Assembly: GCA_948474755.1 (NCBI GenBank)
Contig: CAOLHI010000559.1
Location: 248,001 to 312,000 of the forward strand
Source of the DNA: Ctenosaura bakeri
Taxonomy: Eukaryota > Chordata > Lepidosauria > Squamata > Iguanidae
Length of the DNA stretch: 64,000 bases
Reading direction: 5' to 3'
Shown: positions 11,477-23,469 of the stretch, in pieces
Layout of the letters: each line of letters opens with the position of its first letter
Position numbering within the stretch: the stretch's first letter is position 1
Program-made: the position numbers and the translations under genes
The notes under the pieces: model-generated
Seen by the model: the letters and a program-made list of their open reading frames with translations, nothing else
What the model was told of the DNA's origin: nothing
The model's database searches: none

Positions 11477-12789
11477 CTTATCTGCCATCTTATTCTTTTA
11501 AATCATTTGGATTTAACTTTTTTTCTTAATATGATTTGGCTCATAACTGATGCAGCTCAAGTGAAGAAAATATGTTCAAATTGGCTACCTGTTTTTCAAC
11601 ATGGAACCATGTCATCATAAGAGAAGAATACTTGCACATTTCATTCTAATAGATGCTCTAGGTCAAATGATCTGTGAATCACCAATGGGACCATTTTTTA
11701 TTACTAGTAATAGCCAATAAGTTTTGTGGAAGGGGTTATAGCTGAGGAGAGAGGTGAAGGAGGGAAGTAGGGGGGAAGAGCAAAGAGAATGAAAAGGACT
11801 ACATAGTGAAAATATTAATTGGCATTCTGCTGGGTCACACTGGCATATGTCTTTTTTGATCACTGGAGACAAAGAATTTCCCTATTTCCCTCATACAAGG
11901 AATAAAATCCTCCTTACAAGGTAACTTTCACATGGTGAACAACCTCAACATTGACATTGACTGGCTGATGAAGAATGTGGGAGAATGTGGTTGTGCATCC
12001 AGCGTGGGCCTCTAGCTGGATGCACAGTGATGAGAACCTCACTGTCTTCACTCTAGAGTCTCCCTCTAGGATCTCGATGGGACATAGTTCCACCTGGGTG
12101 GAACTTCATGCTTTATCTCCTGATGCAGGATATCATTTGTATGTTTGAGTCCATGTATAACCTTAAGGAAGAAAACAATGACAATTATGCTAATTTGCTT
12201 TCTTGATTTCTTTAATACTACCATTATGGGTGCAAGTGTGGTGAATGGATGGCCATAAATAGAACTCATGGTGGTAAATAAGTGAAAGTAAGTGTATCCC
12301 TCTTGTTACTACTTCATTTGTCGTGATATGGAAGCCTCTGAGCTGTAGTTGGCAATTAAAAGAGATGATAAGGTCACTTCTACCTGAAGGAGGGCAAGAG
12401 AGAAGAAGATATATGGAAAGTATATATTGCACTTTATTTCTAAAGGGATTATTTTTAATAACCGGAAACTCCAAAAGAATACAGAAGTAGGATACTAAAA
12501 GAAATCCAGCCAATATAAACTTTTCCCACTGAGATGTGGCTCACCTCTAGTGAAATAAGTATTAAGATGCTAATAAAGATCTATGGTTTTTATAGGACAG
12601 CTATGTCTTCATTGCTACATTTTAAAAGAAACTGATCTCACCAAAGTTCTTCTCCATGATTTTGAAGAAACCACATGTTTTTGACCCATGCAGTTCCATG
12701 AAGTGCCTAACTGATAAACTTGTTTCCTTATTACTCAGTAATTGTGCTGCCCTTTAGCACCAGAGGCCCCGAATCTATCAATATCCATG
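11477..12789. other. Non-coding stretch, nothing recognised
   Basis: No gene, RNA or repeat family recognised. Open frames are 107 codons or shorter and lack protein features. Confidence 0.5.
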
Positions 12790-13400
12790 ATACGTCAGAT
12801 CTGGCCATGGTGACCCATGCCTTAATTACATCCCAATTGGATTACTGTATCACATTCTTTGTGAGTTTATGGTTGAAAAAAGTTTGGAAACTTCAACTGG
12901 TCCAAAGGACTGCAGCCTGACTACTAACTAGGCATGGATACAAGGAACACTCAACCTCTTGTTGCAACAGCTTCACTGGCTGCTTAGTCCATTTCCAGAC
13001 AAATTCAAAGTACTAGTTTTAACCTATAAAGCCATATAAGGCTTGGGTGTTGGATATTTGAATTCTCCCTTACAAACCTTCCCTTGCTTCAAGATCTGCT
13101 GGGGAGAGCTCTTTGGTTTCAATAAACTACAAAGCCCAGAATTCCACAGGAGGTTGAACGGGGAATAATAGCCCCATTATAGTGTAGGGCAGAAATGTAA
13201 TGTATAGTGTATAGTGTATAATGTATAGCGTAGGGTGGAAATGTAATGTAATGTAACCCAGTAATGTGCTGGGTCTTGCTAATAATTGTTGTGGTGGTGT
13301 GTGTATGTATTTAATGAAAAATGTTTTAATCTAGTTTGATTAATCTCATTTTAACTTTAGTATCTTGTGGATTTTTAATGATGGGGGCTGGAATCCTTTT
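12790..13400 (+). mobile_element. L2 LINE reverse-transcriptase remnant, interrupted by a MITE fragment
   Basis: Translation of about 12815-12920 gives ALITSQLDYCITFFV and KLQLVQRTAA, the L2-clade segment before the ORF2 C-terminus. After a stop, reading continues with LLLQQLHWLL and FKVLVLTYKAI in a broken frame up to about 13060. A MITE fragment follows (13104-13250), and 13260-13400 resembles L2 3' UTR. Several stops and frameshifts; a dead copy. Confidence 0.75.
13104..13250. mobile_element. Right arm of a 200-bp GGCC-TIR MITE with duplicated end
   Basis: The sequence AGAGCTCTTTGG followed by ACTACAAAGCCCAGAATTCC and the end ATAGTGTAGGGCAGAAATG match the right arm of the MITE at 60582-60783. 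The terminal segment is repeated: TATAGTGTAGGGCAGAAATG near 13180 recurs as TATAGCGTAGGGTGGAAATG near 13223, with TATAGTGTATAGTG units between. The left arm is missing. Confidence 0.65.
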
Positions 13401-14013
13401 GTTGCAATTGTACCACTACCACCCTTGACTCAGACCACCAAACTCTGAATCCCTGATAGAGAAAGGCCACCATTGATAACATAAGAGTGTAGATTGTTTC
13501 ATAAGACAAAAGGAGGAGGAGGAGGAGGGGCATGATGATGATCCAGGCCCAAATTATGCATACCTAGCAGGTTTTTTATCCCTTTCTCCTTTTAGAGTAA
13601 AAGTTTTCACCTCATCTTAAACCACAAATTCAGTTCAGTATTTCAAAGAAGCTTATCATACAATGCCATGCCAGCTTTCTAGCCAGGACTGACCCAGACT
13701 GGGAGATTTCAGAACTAAAGGCTGTGGCCTAGGGATGATCTCTTGTGATATCCCAGGAGATGGGGCCCTGGTGATGGGACAAGAGACATTCCCTGGAGAT
13801 GTAAGCATGGTACATTAAGCATCAACCACAGTTACACAGAGTATGCTATTAAATAAAAATGGCAAGTTTAATAAGTGAAGAAAATAGATAGGTGCACAAA
13901 CTCTTCAAGCCAATGCTCTCAGCTTGAGATTTCCCACATGTCTCCCTGAGAAACTGGAGAAGAAGGACTAGGCCTCACAATCTGGAGACCTAATAGCATG
14001 CAATGTGAGATAC
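13401..14013. other. Non-coding stretch with a GGA microsatellite
   Basis: A GGA run lies at 13511-13530. Otherwise no feature is recognised. Confidence 0.5.
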
Positions 14014-15133
14014 TATCGTAATGGAGTGCACCAAAGAATTTCTGAAGGAAATCAATCAGATCTTTATAGATTATAGCAAAGTCTTTGATTGTTCACATCA
14101 TGAAAAACTATGGATCACTATTAAAGAAATGGGTGTGCCACAACATTTGATTGTCCTGATGTATGTCCTGTATGCAGGACAAGAGGCTACCATCAGGACA
14201 AAATATGGAGAAATGGAGTGGTTTCCAATTGACAAGGGGGAATCAGGCAAGAATGCATTTTATCACCCTACGTATTTAACTTGTACCCTGAATGTATCAT
14301 ATGTAAAGCAGAATTAGACTCAGAAAAAGAATTGAAAACTGGAGGAAGGAACATCAACAATGTTAGAAGTGCAGATAACAACATATTATTTAAAAAAAAG
14401 CAAAGACTTGATCAATTGCTGTAAAAAGTCAAGAAAGAAATGTCAATGACAGGTTTGTAGTTGAACATTAAGAAAACATAAATAATGACCACAAATAATT
14501 TATAAAACTTTAAAGCATACAGTGAAGTAATGAAAGATTTCCATACTTTGGCACAGTCATTAAACAGAATGGAGACTGCAGAAATCTAAAGACTGGGACA
14601 TGGAAGTTCTTCTATGAATAAACAAGATAAGATCTTGAAGTGTAAAGATAAATAATTGAATACCAAAGTTAGGATAATCCATGCCATTGTATTTCCAATT
14701 TCTTTGTATGGTTGTGAAAGTGGGACAGTGAAGAAAACTGATAGGAAGAAACTCAACTCAGTTGATATATGATCCTAGTGGAGGGTTCTAAAGATACCGT
14801 GGACTGCTAAAAAGACTAACAAATGGGTCCTAGAACAAATCAAATCTGAACTCTCCCTAGAAGCCAAGATGACTAAACCAAGACTATTGTACTTTGTCCA
14901 TATCATAAGAAAACATGACTCACTAGAAAAGACAGTAATGTTTGGTAAGGTAGAAGGCAGTAGGAAAAGGGGAAGACTACATTATAGATGGATAGACTTA
15001 TTCAAGGAAGCCACAACCCTGAATCTGCAAGACCTAAGCTATGTTGTTGATGGTAGAGTGACTTAGAGGTCACCCATTTCTAGGCTCACCATAAGTCAAA
15101 GCTGACCTGATGGTAGTGACAACAACAGTTATT
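14014..15133 (+). mobile_element. BovB (RTE-clade) LINE, 3' part of ORF2 and 3' end, decayed
   Basis: The copy begins inside the reverse transcriptase: FIDYSKVFDCSHHEKLW near 14060 is the motif-A region, followed by YAGQEATIRTKYGEMEW. The catalytic YADD equivalent near 14373 reads SADN, so activity is lost. Later, in other frames, FVHIIRKHDSLEKTVMFGKV at about 14890-14950 matches the BovB C-terminal region. The 3' end CACCATAAGTCAAAGCTGAC followed by CAACAACAG is the tail shared with the Sauria SINEs. Several stops and frameshifts. Confidence 0.85.
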
Positions 15134-17225
15134 TGAAGAGCAACCATGACAGCTCCCCTTAGGTATATGGAACCTAACAATAAGATTATTGAGATCCAGC
15201 CATTATTAATGCTTTTGGATGCACAGTTGGTTTTATTTTTCTAGAATATATTTTTCTCTTTCTCTTGCTTTAAAAAAACATACAAAATGATGACAGAAGG
15301 AAATTGAATATGAAATCAAAACTATGAAATTGTTGTACACATGGTACTGATGCACAGATAAGGTGAACACGTTGAGCAAAGAGATAGGACTTCATCTGTC
15401 TTCTAACAGTACACTTCATAATAGTGATCTGAGCTATCAATTATAGGAAAAAAAATCATTTGTAGACATGGGAGATAGATTTCTTTATATAAGTGAAAAG
15501 TTTGAACGGACTCACAAGCCTTTAAATAGAAATATGAGTAGGAGGATGAGCTACTTGGTGAGGAGAAAGAGAGAGAACACGAAATAATCCTTTTTGTGTT
15601 CAGCACATAGTTTGAGAGAACTTTGCATAAGCTATGAACTGAGTCAAACAAATTATTTAAAAGTCATATTTTTTGTTTACTCATTAATTAATGAAAACAT
15701 CTGTTGACCTAGTTGCATATATTCCATCATATGTGTTTATGGCAATATAGTCTCTTCTGGTTTGCTGCTTCACTCATTGTCCTTTTTAATGTACTGTACT
15801 AGCAATAGGTAACAGAATATCTGTTTAGCTTTTTATTATAATTTACTTGCATCTGATTTCTCTTCCTGTTAATTTTCAATATTTTTAAAAGAGAGGTTTA
15901 TTTCTAAGAAAATAAAAACAATAATATTTTATGTCCATTGTCCTTACCACTTTTCTTCTATCACCTTCCCTTATATTGCTTGTTAGAGGATGAAATCACA
16001 GTCATTTTCTGACATGGAACAAAATTGCACACAGAATTTATTGAAAGAATTTTCTTCCATATCAAAAAAATCACTTGGGAGGGCCATATCTCACTGATGT
16101 GTTGGAGGCAAAAGATTTGAGATAGCATGGCTGGAAAAACCCTGCCTGAGACTCCAGAACACTGGCACCATTCAGAAGAGACAAGATGGGAGAAAGGCTT
16201 TGTGCAGTATGAGGCATAAAGCTCCCTTCATTGCATATAGTTGTACAGTGGTTCCTTTTTTCATTCTCTAGGTCCAAGAGAAGAAAAGAAGAAGTAGAAC
16301 ACAATAAGGCCATAACCAGGAGGTGAGTAGGAAGAAACTGAAGTAATCCTCTAAAGTGGGTTTCCCTCAGTTCTGCTTCTTTTCCTTGCCTTTCTTGACA
16401 CCATGTAGGATTGTCTAACATTGTAAGGAAGTGACAGCAGGCGATGAGAGAATTAAAGTGCATCTATTAAAGAAAATGTGGAGGTGTGACTGACTCAACT
16501 CTCTGTACACTATTTTAATTTTCATGCATACACACCCAGATGCAGATAACAGCTGAGGGCTCCAAATCTTTGAAGCCCTCAGAGCTTGTAAAAAAGTTAC
16601 TTTTTGTGCAATATAACCCCCAGAATCTTTTGGAAGTGCTGTAGTCCAAAAAAACAATGTTTCCATCTTCTGAATATTTAGGAGAGTCACTTTTGATTTT
16701 TTGATGAGCTACTTTGTCTCCTTTTCCCCCAATGGCACATGCTAATTGACCTGAGTTGTATCTCACACTAACAACATTATAACCTTCTTGACCCACTCTA
16801 TCTAAATTTCACAAGGAAGATCTTGAGGGGGACCAAAACATCCAACAGTGCCAAGTGCAGTGACATCAGCAGAATTCTAAAAAGGAGGAATTTTGTCACC
16901 ATTACTTAATTTCATACAAAGTTTGCCTACAGGTAATTGTCCACAGGACTACAAACTGAGAAATCTATGAGAAAGAGAATACAAGAACACAGATAACTGA
17001 TTACTCTTAATAAAGCAGCAGTTCTTACATTATATTATTCATACCCTTTGAATTGCCTACATTTTAAAAGCACCACATCCATACAAAAATAACCTATAAA
17101 AAATCTATTTGGAAAAATACAGATTCAGTGAGCAGACATATTTTACAGGACTGCATGTAACATGCTCATCTTTGGAATCTAGTCTGTTTCAATGTAAAAA
17201 GTTCCACTGTATTCACTTCTGGTCA
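15134..17225. other. Non-coding stretch, nothing recognised
   Basis: AT-rich sequence. The longest frame, 130 codons on the minus strand at 16071-16463, has no recognisable domain or compositional bias of a gene. No repeats recognised. Confidence 0.5.
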
Positions 17226-17240
17226 AAAAAAAAAAAAAAA
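17226..17240. repeat. Poly-A run
   Basis: An uninterrupted A-run just before the MITE. It may be the tail of an unrecognised retroelement or slippage. Confidence 0.7.
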
Positions 17241-17252
17241 GGACTTAACTGT

Positions 17253-17672
17253 GGTCCTTTCCGCAACTCACCTTTTTGCGGAGCTGGGGTGCGGGGATCA
17301 CGCGAGCAGCCTCTAGCGAGAGGCTCTCACATCCTGGTTCCTTTGGCTCCACAGCTGCTGCCTGCTCACGCTAGAGCCCCTCCTCTTCCTTCCGCAGTGC
17401 AGCCTGGGATTTTCCCAGGCTGCGCTGGAGCAGGAAGTGCGAGCACCGTGGCTCTAGAGCTCTGCATGCATGGCAAGTGCACGTGGGGCCTCGGAGCAAT
17501 GTACAATCGCACACCCTTTTCGTCTCAAAGCAAAAAATGAAATAGTGCATGATTGGTGCCTGCCAGGCCCTGGAACGTCATGCAATTGTGAGTGCGTTGT
17601 GTGGACCGCCCCTTGCAGTCGCATGATGCTCCAGGGGCCCTTTCGCATGGCAAATGCCATGCAAAAAGGGCC
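17253..17672. mobile_element. GC-rich MITE, GGCC-TIR group, 420-bp type
   Basis: Ends read GGTCCTTTCCGCAAC (left) and, in reverse complement, GGCCCTTTTTGCATGG (right). Flanks are TGT and TTT, an imperfect 3-bp match. The interior is strongly GC-rich with many CpGs, unlike the AT-rich surroundings, and shares no obvious interior with the other MITEs. The retained CpGs suggest a relatively young or unmethylated insertion. No coding capacity: the frames 17109-17540 and 17470-17694 only cross it. Confidence 0.6.
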
Positions 17673-19029
17673 TTTAGCTATATCATATATGTAGTATAGC
17701 TATGGTACACATAGATGTAACAGAGCTTAGAATATTGTTTTAAAAGTAATTAGTTACATATAGAGTTCCAGGAACCCTGAATAGCCACAGTTGTGTACAA
17801 TAGTAAAGTTATTCTTTAGTAACCTATTATTCAAATATAAGTAAAATGTATGCATATATAAACGCAACTACACAGTTACAACTGTGTCACAAAGGAATGA
17901 AATTATCCCTTATCAGAATGTGACGTGGTTAAGTCTTAGATATTACAAAAATAAATAGTTAACTACAATTAATCATAAATGTAACTTCATAACAAGTGCT
18001 TTCACGCTCTGGGATTTGATTTATGAAAGTAACACTTTAGTAAACAAATTTCAAGGGATTTACATTTGAACCGTATCTGCTTGCAGACTAGGTGAAAGCT
18101 GCACATATCTGTACATACTTGTATGTGTTGGCTAGTGTCTATGCTTATATAAAACCATAAAGTTTATGATCTCTTCAATATATAATTTATAAGGTGGAGG
18201 GGAAAAAGTTCCACAGAATTAAATATTTATGATGAACAGTTCAACTAGATCTTCATCTGAGCCTCTTCTGTGTATTGCACTTTCAATACATTTGTAGCAC
18301 TGATACTATAACTGTATTACTTAAACAATCATGTTATGCACTTTCTAATTAAAAAAAATTCTGCTTGTAATATGGGCCAAACTACATGTAGTATTCAGTC
18401 ATGTGAATTTTGTCTTAAGTATTTTTTTAAAATTTATCAAATATAGCCAAAAATGAAAAAGAAAAAAAAGTATAAGTCAAATGTGAAGCCTTCACCCATC
18501 TACTCCCCAGCACAAAACACAATTTCAATTATTTGATTTTGGGGAGGAACAAAGCAGAGAGCAGGGGGTTCAAGACATACTTTTCTTGATACTTTCAACT
18601 TCTTCTTTTGGTTCTGTTTCCCACATTGCTAGCTGCAATGTGGAAGACAAATAAAAATACTGTACACATACCCAAATATATAGTTGGGTAGGCACTAAAT
18701 GTTTGTACCCAAGGACATTAATATAGTCAAGTTTGTGTAGTCTGTTGCAAAACTGGTCTATGAACAGCAAAGCATTTCAAATAACAATAAAGAGAACTGC
18801 AGTGTTTAACATTTATGTAATATATCACTAGGATCTACAATACAAAACAATTTACTACAGATATGTGCTGACCACAAGATTTAATTCAGACTCTGATTCA
18901 GGGCTTCTAAAAATGACACCCCCCCCCCACTTTGGCTTCAACTAATTTGGAACCATTTTACTTTGATACGGCTCCCAAACCCAAGTCAAGCTTCAGAAAT
19001 CTCTGATTATCACTGAATATACAAAAATG
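17673..19029. other. AT-rich non-coding stretch, nothing recognised
   Basis: Low-complexity AT-rich DNA with a C-run at 18919-18928. No gene or repeat family recognised. Confidence 0.5.
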
Positions 19030-19383
19030 GATATATTCCTCAAATCTAGGCCCTGAAGCAGTTGGAAGGCCCTCTCTCCCTCTCAACTGCCACTGCCCCT
19101 GCCCTGGAGGGAGGCAAAAAGAAGCAGGCACAACTCCATCATGCGTAGTCCTAGAAGCAGATAAAAGGACCTCCCTCCATCCCAACTGCCACTAACCTGG
19201 CCTCAGAGGGAGGGAAGAAGAGGCACTGGACTTAATCCCCTCCCACATTGCCACCACTCTTTTCCTTTTGTGTCATGTCTTAATTAGATTGTAAGCCTGA
19301 GGGCAGAGAACTGTTTTGTTGTTCTTGTACTTGTGAAGTGCCATGTACAGTGTTGACACTACATAAATAAATAAATAAATAGG
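19030..19383 (+). repeat. Dispersed retroelement-like repeat with about 98-bp internal units and ATAA tail
   Basis: Two tandem units of about 98 bases start near 19053 and 19151. Both contain GAAGCAG, a CAACTGCCACT core, GGGAGG and a final AGGCAC. They are followed by a 3' segment with TGTAAGCCTGAGGGCAGAGA and AACTGTTTTGTTGTTCTTGT, ending in (ATAA)n at 19363-19381. The same order occurs inverted at 24844-25168. Units followed by a simple-sequence tail suggest a non-LTR retroelement or SINE-like element; I do not recognise a named family. Confidence 0.6.
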
Positions 19384-19646
19384 ATGATGATAATCTCCTT
19401 TTTCTAACATAATTAGATGAAATTTTAGAGGAAGCATAGATGCCTCTTTTGGCATAATCAAGGACGTCAATTACCAGATGAAAAGGTCAAAAAGATTTGG
19501 AGGGGAAGAGCAGGTTTTCTATATAGAGGATATTTGAAAATGGTTATCTTCCTTGAGGAATCAGTCTGAAAATGGTGGACAGCAAAAAGATGGCCTTAAT
19601 TGTATTTTCAGAAGAATGGGGGCAGTGGTCAGAGCTTAGTCACATA

Positions 19647-20052
19647 GGTCCTTTCTGTACAATGTTGCTGTGCCACTTCTGCAACAGGATGGCAGCAGTC
19701 AACAGGTTGCACTTCCACACGATGTTGTCACTGTCTCACTGCCATCCTGTTACAAAGCATCATAATTGTGTGCTATTTGCAAAATGGAAACATTCTGTTT
19801 TGCATCTCCAATTGCATGGCATTCCTGTACTTACCATCAAGCAGAAGCCGCAGAAGCACAATTGTGATGCTTCCTGCCCCACCACAGCAATGGCGAGTGC
19901 CTGTCTGCTCTGCAGAAGGAAGAGGTGGGGCCATCATGCTCCCTTCCACAGGGAGCAAGCAGGGGCAGAGGAGAGCATTGCTGATGCACTCCCTTCAGGA
20001 CCCGGAATTGTAGTGTGATGATGCAGAAGAGCATTGTCATGCAGAAATGGCC
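19647..20052. mobile_element. MITE, GGCC-TIR group, about 405-bp type, with ATA duplication
   Basis: The left end GGTCCTTTCTGTACAAT and the right end in reverse complement GGCCATTTCTGCATGAC form the terminal inverted repeat. ATA flanks both sides (19644-19646 and 20053-20055). The interior shares the CTTCCACAGGGAGCAAGCAG region with the element at 46235-46651, in the same orientation. The 148-codon frame at 19572-20018 spans it but shows no transposase features. Confidence 0.75.
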
Positions 20053-20088
20053 ATACTTTTAAGAATAATGAATACAATTGTATGTTGA

Positions 20089-20220
20089 AGCCATCCACAT
20101 CTGCATATGACACATTGGTATAATGAATGCATTATCTCATCCCTAAACTGCAAACCCAGGATTCCATAGGATGTTGAAAGTGGAATAATCGTGCTATAAA
20201 AGTATAGTGCAGAAATGGCC
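20089..20220. mobile_element. Short MITE of the 200-bp GGCC-TIR type, internally deleted
   Basis: The left end AGCCATCCACATCTGCA and right end GTATAGTGCAGAAATGGCC match the terminal inverted repeats of the 200-bp group. TGA flanks both sides (20086-20088, 20221-20223). About 70 bases of the usual interior are missing. Confidence 0.65.
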
Positions 20221-20620
20221 TGAGAGACAGGCATTTCTAGCATATACTTTTCATAGACTGGGATTATTCATGAAGTTGACCCAGTCAACAAAAGATTATT
20301 CTACAAACTTATTTCTCAAAGGTGCTACAAGATCCTTTTGTATTTTCTGTATTTTTATATTTGTTTTGGCAGTTTTTATGACCTCTTATTGGCTTTTGAT
20401 ACCATTGACCATGGTATCATTCTGAGTTGCCTCACTGGGATGGGGCTTGGAAGTTCTGTTCTACTGTGGCTCCATTCTTTCTTGGAGGGGCATTTCCAAA
20501 GCGTGGTGCTGGGGGATTCCTGCTTGACTTTTTGGCCATTGGCTTGTGAAGTCCCTCAGGGTTCAGTCTTGTCCCCTATGCTATTTAACATCTACAAGAA
20601 ACTGCTGGGAGTGGTTGCCT

Positions 20621-20710
20621 GGAGCTTTGAGGTTAGGTATCACTAGCATGCTGATTAATAGTTTTGGAGCTTTGGGGTTAGGTATCACTAGCATACTGTG
20701 ATTGATATAT
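20621..20710. repeat. 45-bp tandem duplication inside the L2
   Basis: GGAGCTTTGAGGTTAGGTAT with its downstream sequence at 20621 recurs at 20666 as GGAGCTTTGGGGTTAGGTAT, a period of 45 bases with few differences. Confidence 0.85.
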
Positions 20711-21732
20711 TCTATTAATACATTCCACTTAATTCCAAGGAAGCTGTAACTGTACTAAACTGCAGTCTGGCAGGGGTAATGGACTGGTTGACAGCAAACA
20801 AACTGAAGCCTAATCCAGAAAAGACGGATGTGCTCCTGGTCGTTTGAAAGACAGACATGGGAATAGGGATTTGGACTATGTTAGATGGCATTACATTCCC
20901 CTTGAAAATGCAGATTCACATTTTGGGGGTTCCTTGGATTTATCTTTGAGCCTGGAGGCCCAGGTTTCAGCAGTGACCAGGAGTACTTTTGCACAATTAA
21001 AACTAGTGTGCCGAACTGCACCTGTTCCTGGAAAAGTCAGACTTAGCTGGGGTGGTACATCCTTTGGTTACATTCTGTTTAGGTTATTGTAATGTGCTCT
21101 ATCTGGGGCTGGCTTTGAAAAGTGTTCAGAAGCTATATTTGTTCCAAAGAGCTGCAGCCAGGTTGTTAACTGGGCCTGGCTCTAGGGAGCACATGACTCC
21201 CTTGTTGCAAGAGCTACACTGGTTGCCGGTCCATTTCTGGGAAGAATTCAAAGTTCTGGTTTTGACCTAAAATGTCCTATCCAACTCTGGCCCAGGTTAT
21301 TTGAAAGGCCATATCTACCTTTATGAGTCATGTAGAGCCCTTAAGACCATCTGATCATCTCTCTGTCTCACTACCTTCTCAGGCATGTTTGGTCAGAAAA
21401 GGGGAGAGGGCTTCTTGGTGGCTGCTCCCAAACGTTGAAACACTCTCCCTAGAAAGGCCAGGATGGCCCCATCCTTTCTGTCCTTCTGTGAGCAGGTCAA
21501 CATTTTGTTTGCCATCAAACTTTTACAAATTGACTGGGTTTGGGCTTTAATGCTGTGTGGTTCTGGTTTTAGGTTTGTATATTTTAAAACGTATTTTAAT
21601 ATATCTTAATATTTTTAATGTATAATGTTTTAACTTCATAAATTGCCTAATTTTCTAAAAATCTCATATTTAGACTTTTATCAATGATTTGTACTGTTTT
21701 TAATTTATATTGTTTTAATGTTGATAGCTGCC

Positions 21733-21964
21733 TTTTTATTATTTATTTGTATCCCGCCTCTCCATATGGATCGAGGCGGCGAACAACTTACCAATAGCAT
21801 GTATTTCGAAACATTTTCTATACATGCCCCCAACAAGCTGGGTACTCATTTTACTGACCTGTGAAAGGATGGAAGGCTGAGTCAACCTTGGAGCCTGGCA
21901 GGATCGAACTCACAACTTTGTGGCTTGCAGTACTGGCATTTAACCACTGCGCCACCAGGGCTCC
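21733..21964 (-). mobile_element. tRNA-derived SINE with L2-like tail, nested in the L2 3' end
   Basis: On the minus strand the head contains an RNA polymerase III A box, TGGCGCAGTGG (from 21954 to 21944), and B box, AGTTCGATCC (21910-21901), typical of a tRNA-derived SINE. The body carries TCAGTAAAATGAGTACCCAG, and the 3' end CGCCTCGATCCATATGGAGA leads into GGCGGGATACAAATAAATAA, an L2-type tail. It lies exactly between GATAGCTGCC and TTGAGTTCCC, which are contiguous in the L2 tail. This places it among SINEs mobilised by L2. Confidence 0.85.
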
Positions 21965-23435
21965 CTTGAGTTCCCATTATTGGGAGAAAGGCGGGATATA
22001 AATGAAAATAATAATAACCAAACTGGCATACTACAGTGTACACTATACATGGCAGATATTAGACTTTTATGATCCTTTAAAAACAATTGCTGTCATAAAT
22101 CACCCCCTGGATGACTCAAATGAAGAGGAAGAGAAAGCAGAGTGCCAAGAAGCTGCAACCCACCCATCATTCCCATCATGGGCTAAATAACAAACACTGA
22201 CTCAGTTTAGCGCTAATGAGGCAGTTGTGGCCTTGATGGAGCAGTTGATAAATATCCAAGCAGTTCTGTTGCAGTTTTAGTGCTGACAGCTGTCTTCACT
22301 GGTTGACTGACAGAACTCTTTGACATTCCTGTTTTGTTTTGTCTTGATCTTGGATTAACTACGTTTGGACTATTCTGTTTTACTCTTTGTTTGCTCATGG
22401 GCCTGGACTTCTGACCTCCTGATATGACTTCTTGACTAGACTTCTTCCTTCATCTTGTTCAGATAACATATGACTGACCTGGAGCAGGCTGACTACACAA
22501 CCACTTCTCACACCAACAACCAGCTGCATCTGGCACTTGCATTCAGGATAGTTGCAGGCTTTTTCAATAGTGAAACGTGGTGGCACTGAAAGAATAGTCA
22601 TCTTACTATCCTGTCCTTGCCTCGCCATATCTCATCTGTACTTTCCATCCTGTTTAAATCCTACAGTATGACTGAATTCCACAGAGTAATGACAGTGTTG
22701 TGAGCAGTGACTGACTGTAGGATAATGTTGTAGGACTCTGAAACTACACTTGATTTTCAGGTAAAACTTCTCAGAACTTCTCTGAAGAGTGGAGGAGCTT
22801 TCCCAGTTCTATATTGCTGAAGGGATATGTTCCAGCACTGAGAGAGTTCCTGCACAACTCAGAGTAGTTGTAGGAGAAGTGGTTGTAAAAGACTGAATTG
22901 ATCACACAGGGGGACAGCAAATCCACCAGCTGTCCCTATACTTAGCAAATTTATGTTGACAAAACAGGCATAATTCTTCATGCTTTCCTAAAGCTCAGAA
23001 TATTGTTTTTATAAATAAATATCTTGTCTGTCTCCCCCGCCCCCCTTTCTTGGTATGAAATTAAAAGCATTTCCAAAAGAGAAGAAGTTTCTGAAAACCT
23101 TGGTACTTCAGGACCATACCAAGATATTAACATCTGTTCTATCTCAAGATGCTTTCACCTTTTATCCAGTGGATAGAAAAAGCTCATCACCAAAAGCTGT
23201 CAGTTGATTCACAGTATAAATCGTTCATACTTTATCCAAATATCCTTTGTAAAAGCCTTCTTTCCAGTTTTCAAACCTAGATTACCACAGATGTTTACTA
23301 TAGTGAGAGTAAAAGTTTTCATGACGTTGTATGCCAGTATTCCCCAACAGGTAAAACTATGTGCAGGAGGGACAGCTGTATTGAGACAGGTCTCTTCCTA
23401 TGCCAGGACAAGTCAGATGTGTTAAGATTGACAGT

Positions 23436-23469
23436 GTATTTTATTTTATTATTTTATTTTATTTTATTG
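23436..23469. repeat. (ATTTT)n simple repeat
   Basis: Pentanucleotide run with one short unit. Confidence 0.8.

Larger units (their letters stand above)
20370..22017 (+). mobile_element. L2-clade LINE, 5'-truncated ORF2 plus 3' UTR, carrying a nested SINE
   Basis: It starts within the reverse transcriptase: LLLAFDTIDHGIILSCL near 20390 (motif A) and VPQGSVLSPMLFNIY near 20551 (motif B), then YCNVLYLGLALKSVQKLYLF, RAAARLLTG and ELHWLPVHF near 21085-21230 in shifted frames. The YADD catalytic region is lost around a 45-bp tandem duplication at 20621-20710. The 3' UTR runs to the tail GAAAGGCGGGATATAAATGA, which is split by a SINE at 21733-21964. Stops and frameshifts make it inactive. The 3' half matches the inverted copy at 31941-32595, so both come from one subfamily. 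Confidence 0.88.

Noticed and set aside
17109..17540. 143-codon frame as a possible exon
   Set aside because: It crosses a poly-A run and enters the GC-rich MITE; its openness comes from GC-rich transposon sequence.
19572..20018. 148-codon frame spanning a MITE, as a possible transposase
   Set aside because: No transposase motif, no similarity to the frames of other copies of this MITE, and the element is of ordinary non-autonomous length.
21898..21964. A tRNA gene on the minus strand
   Set aside because: A and B boxes are present but the sequence does not fold as a complete cloverleaf with an acceptor stem, and it continues into a SINE body.
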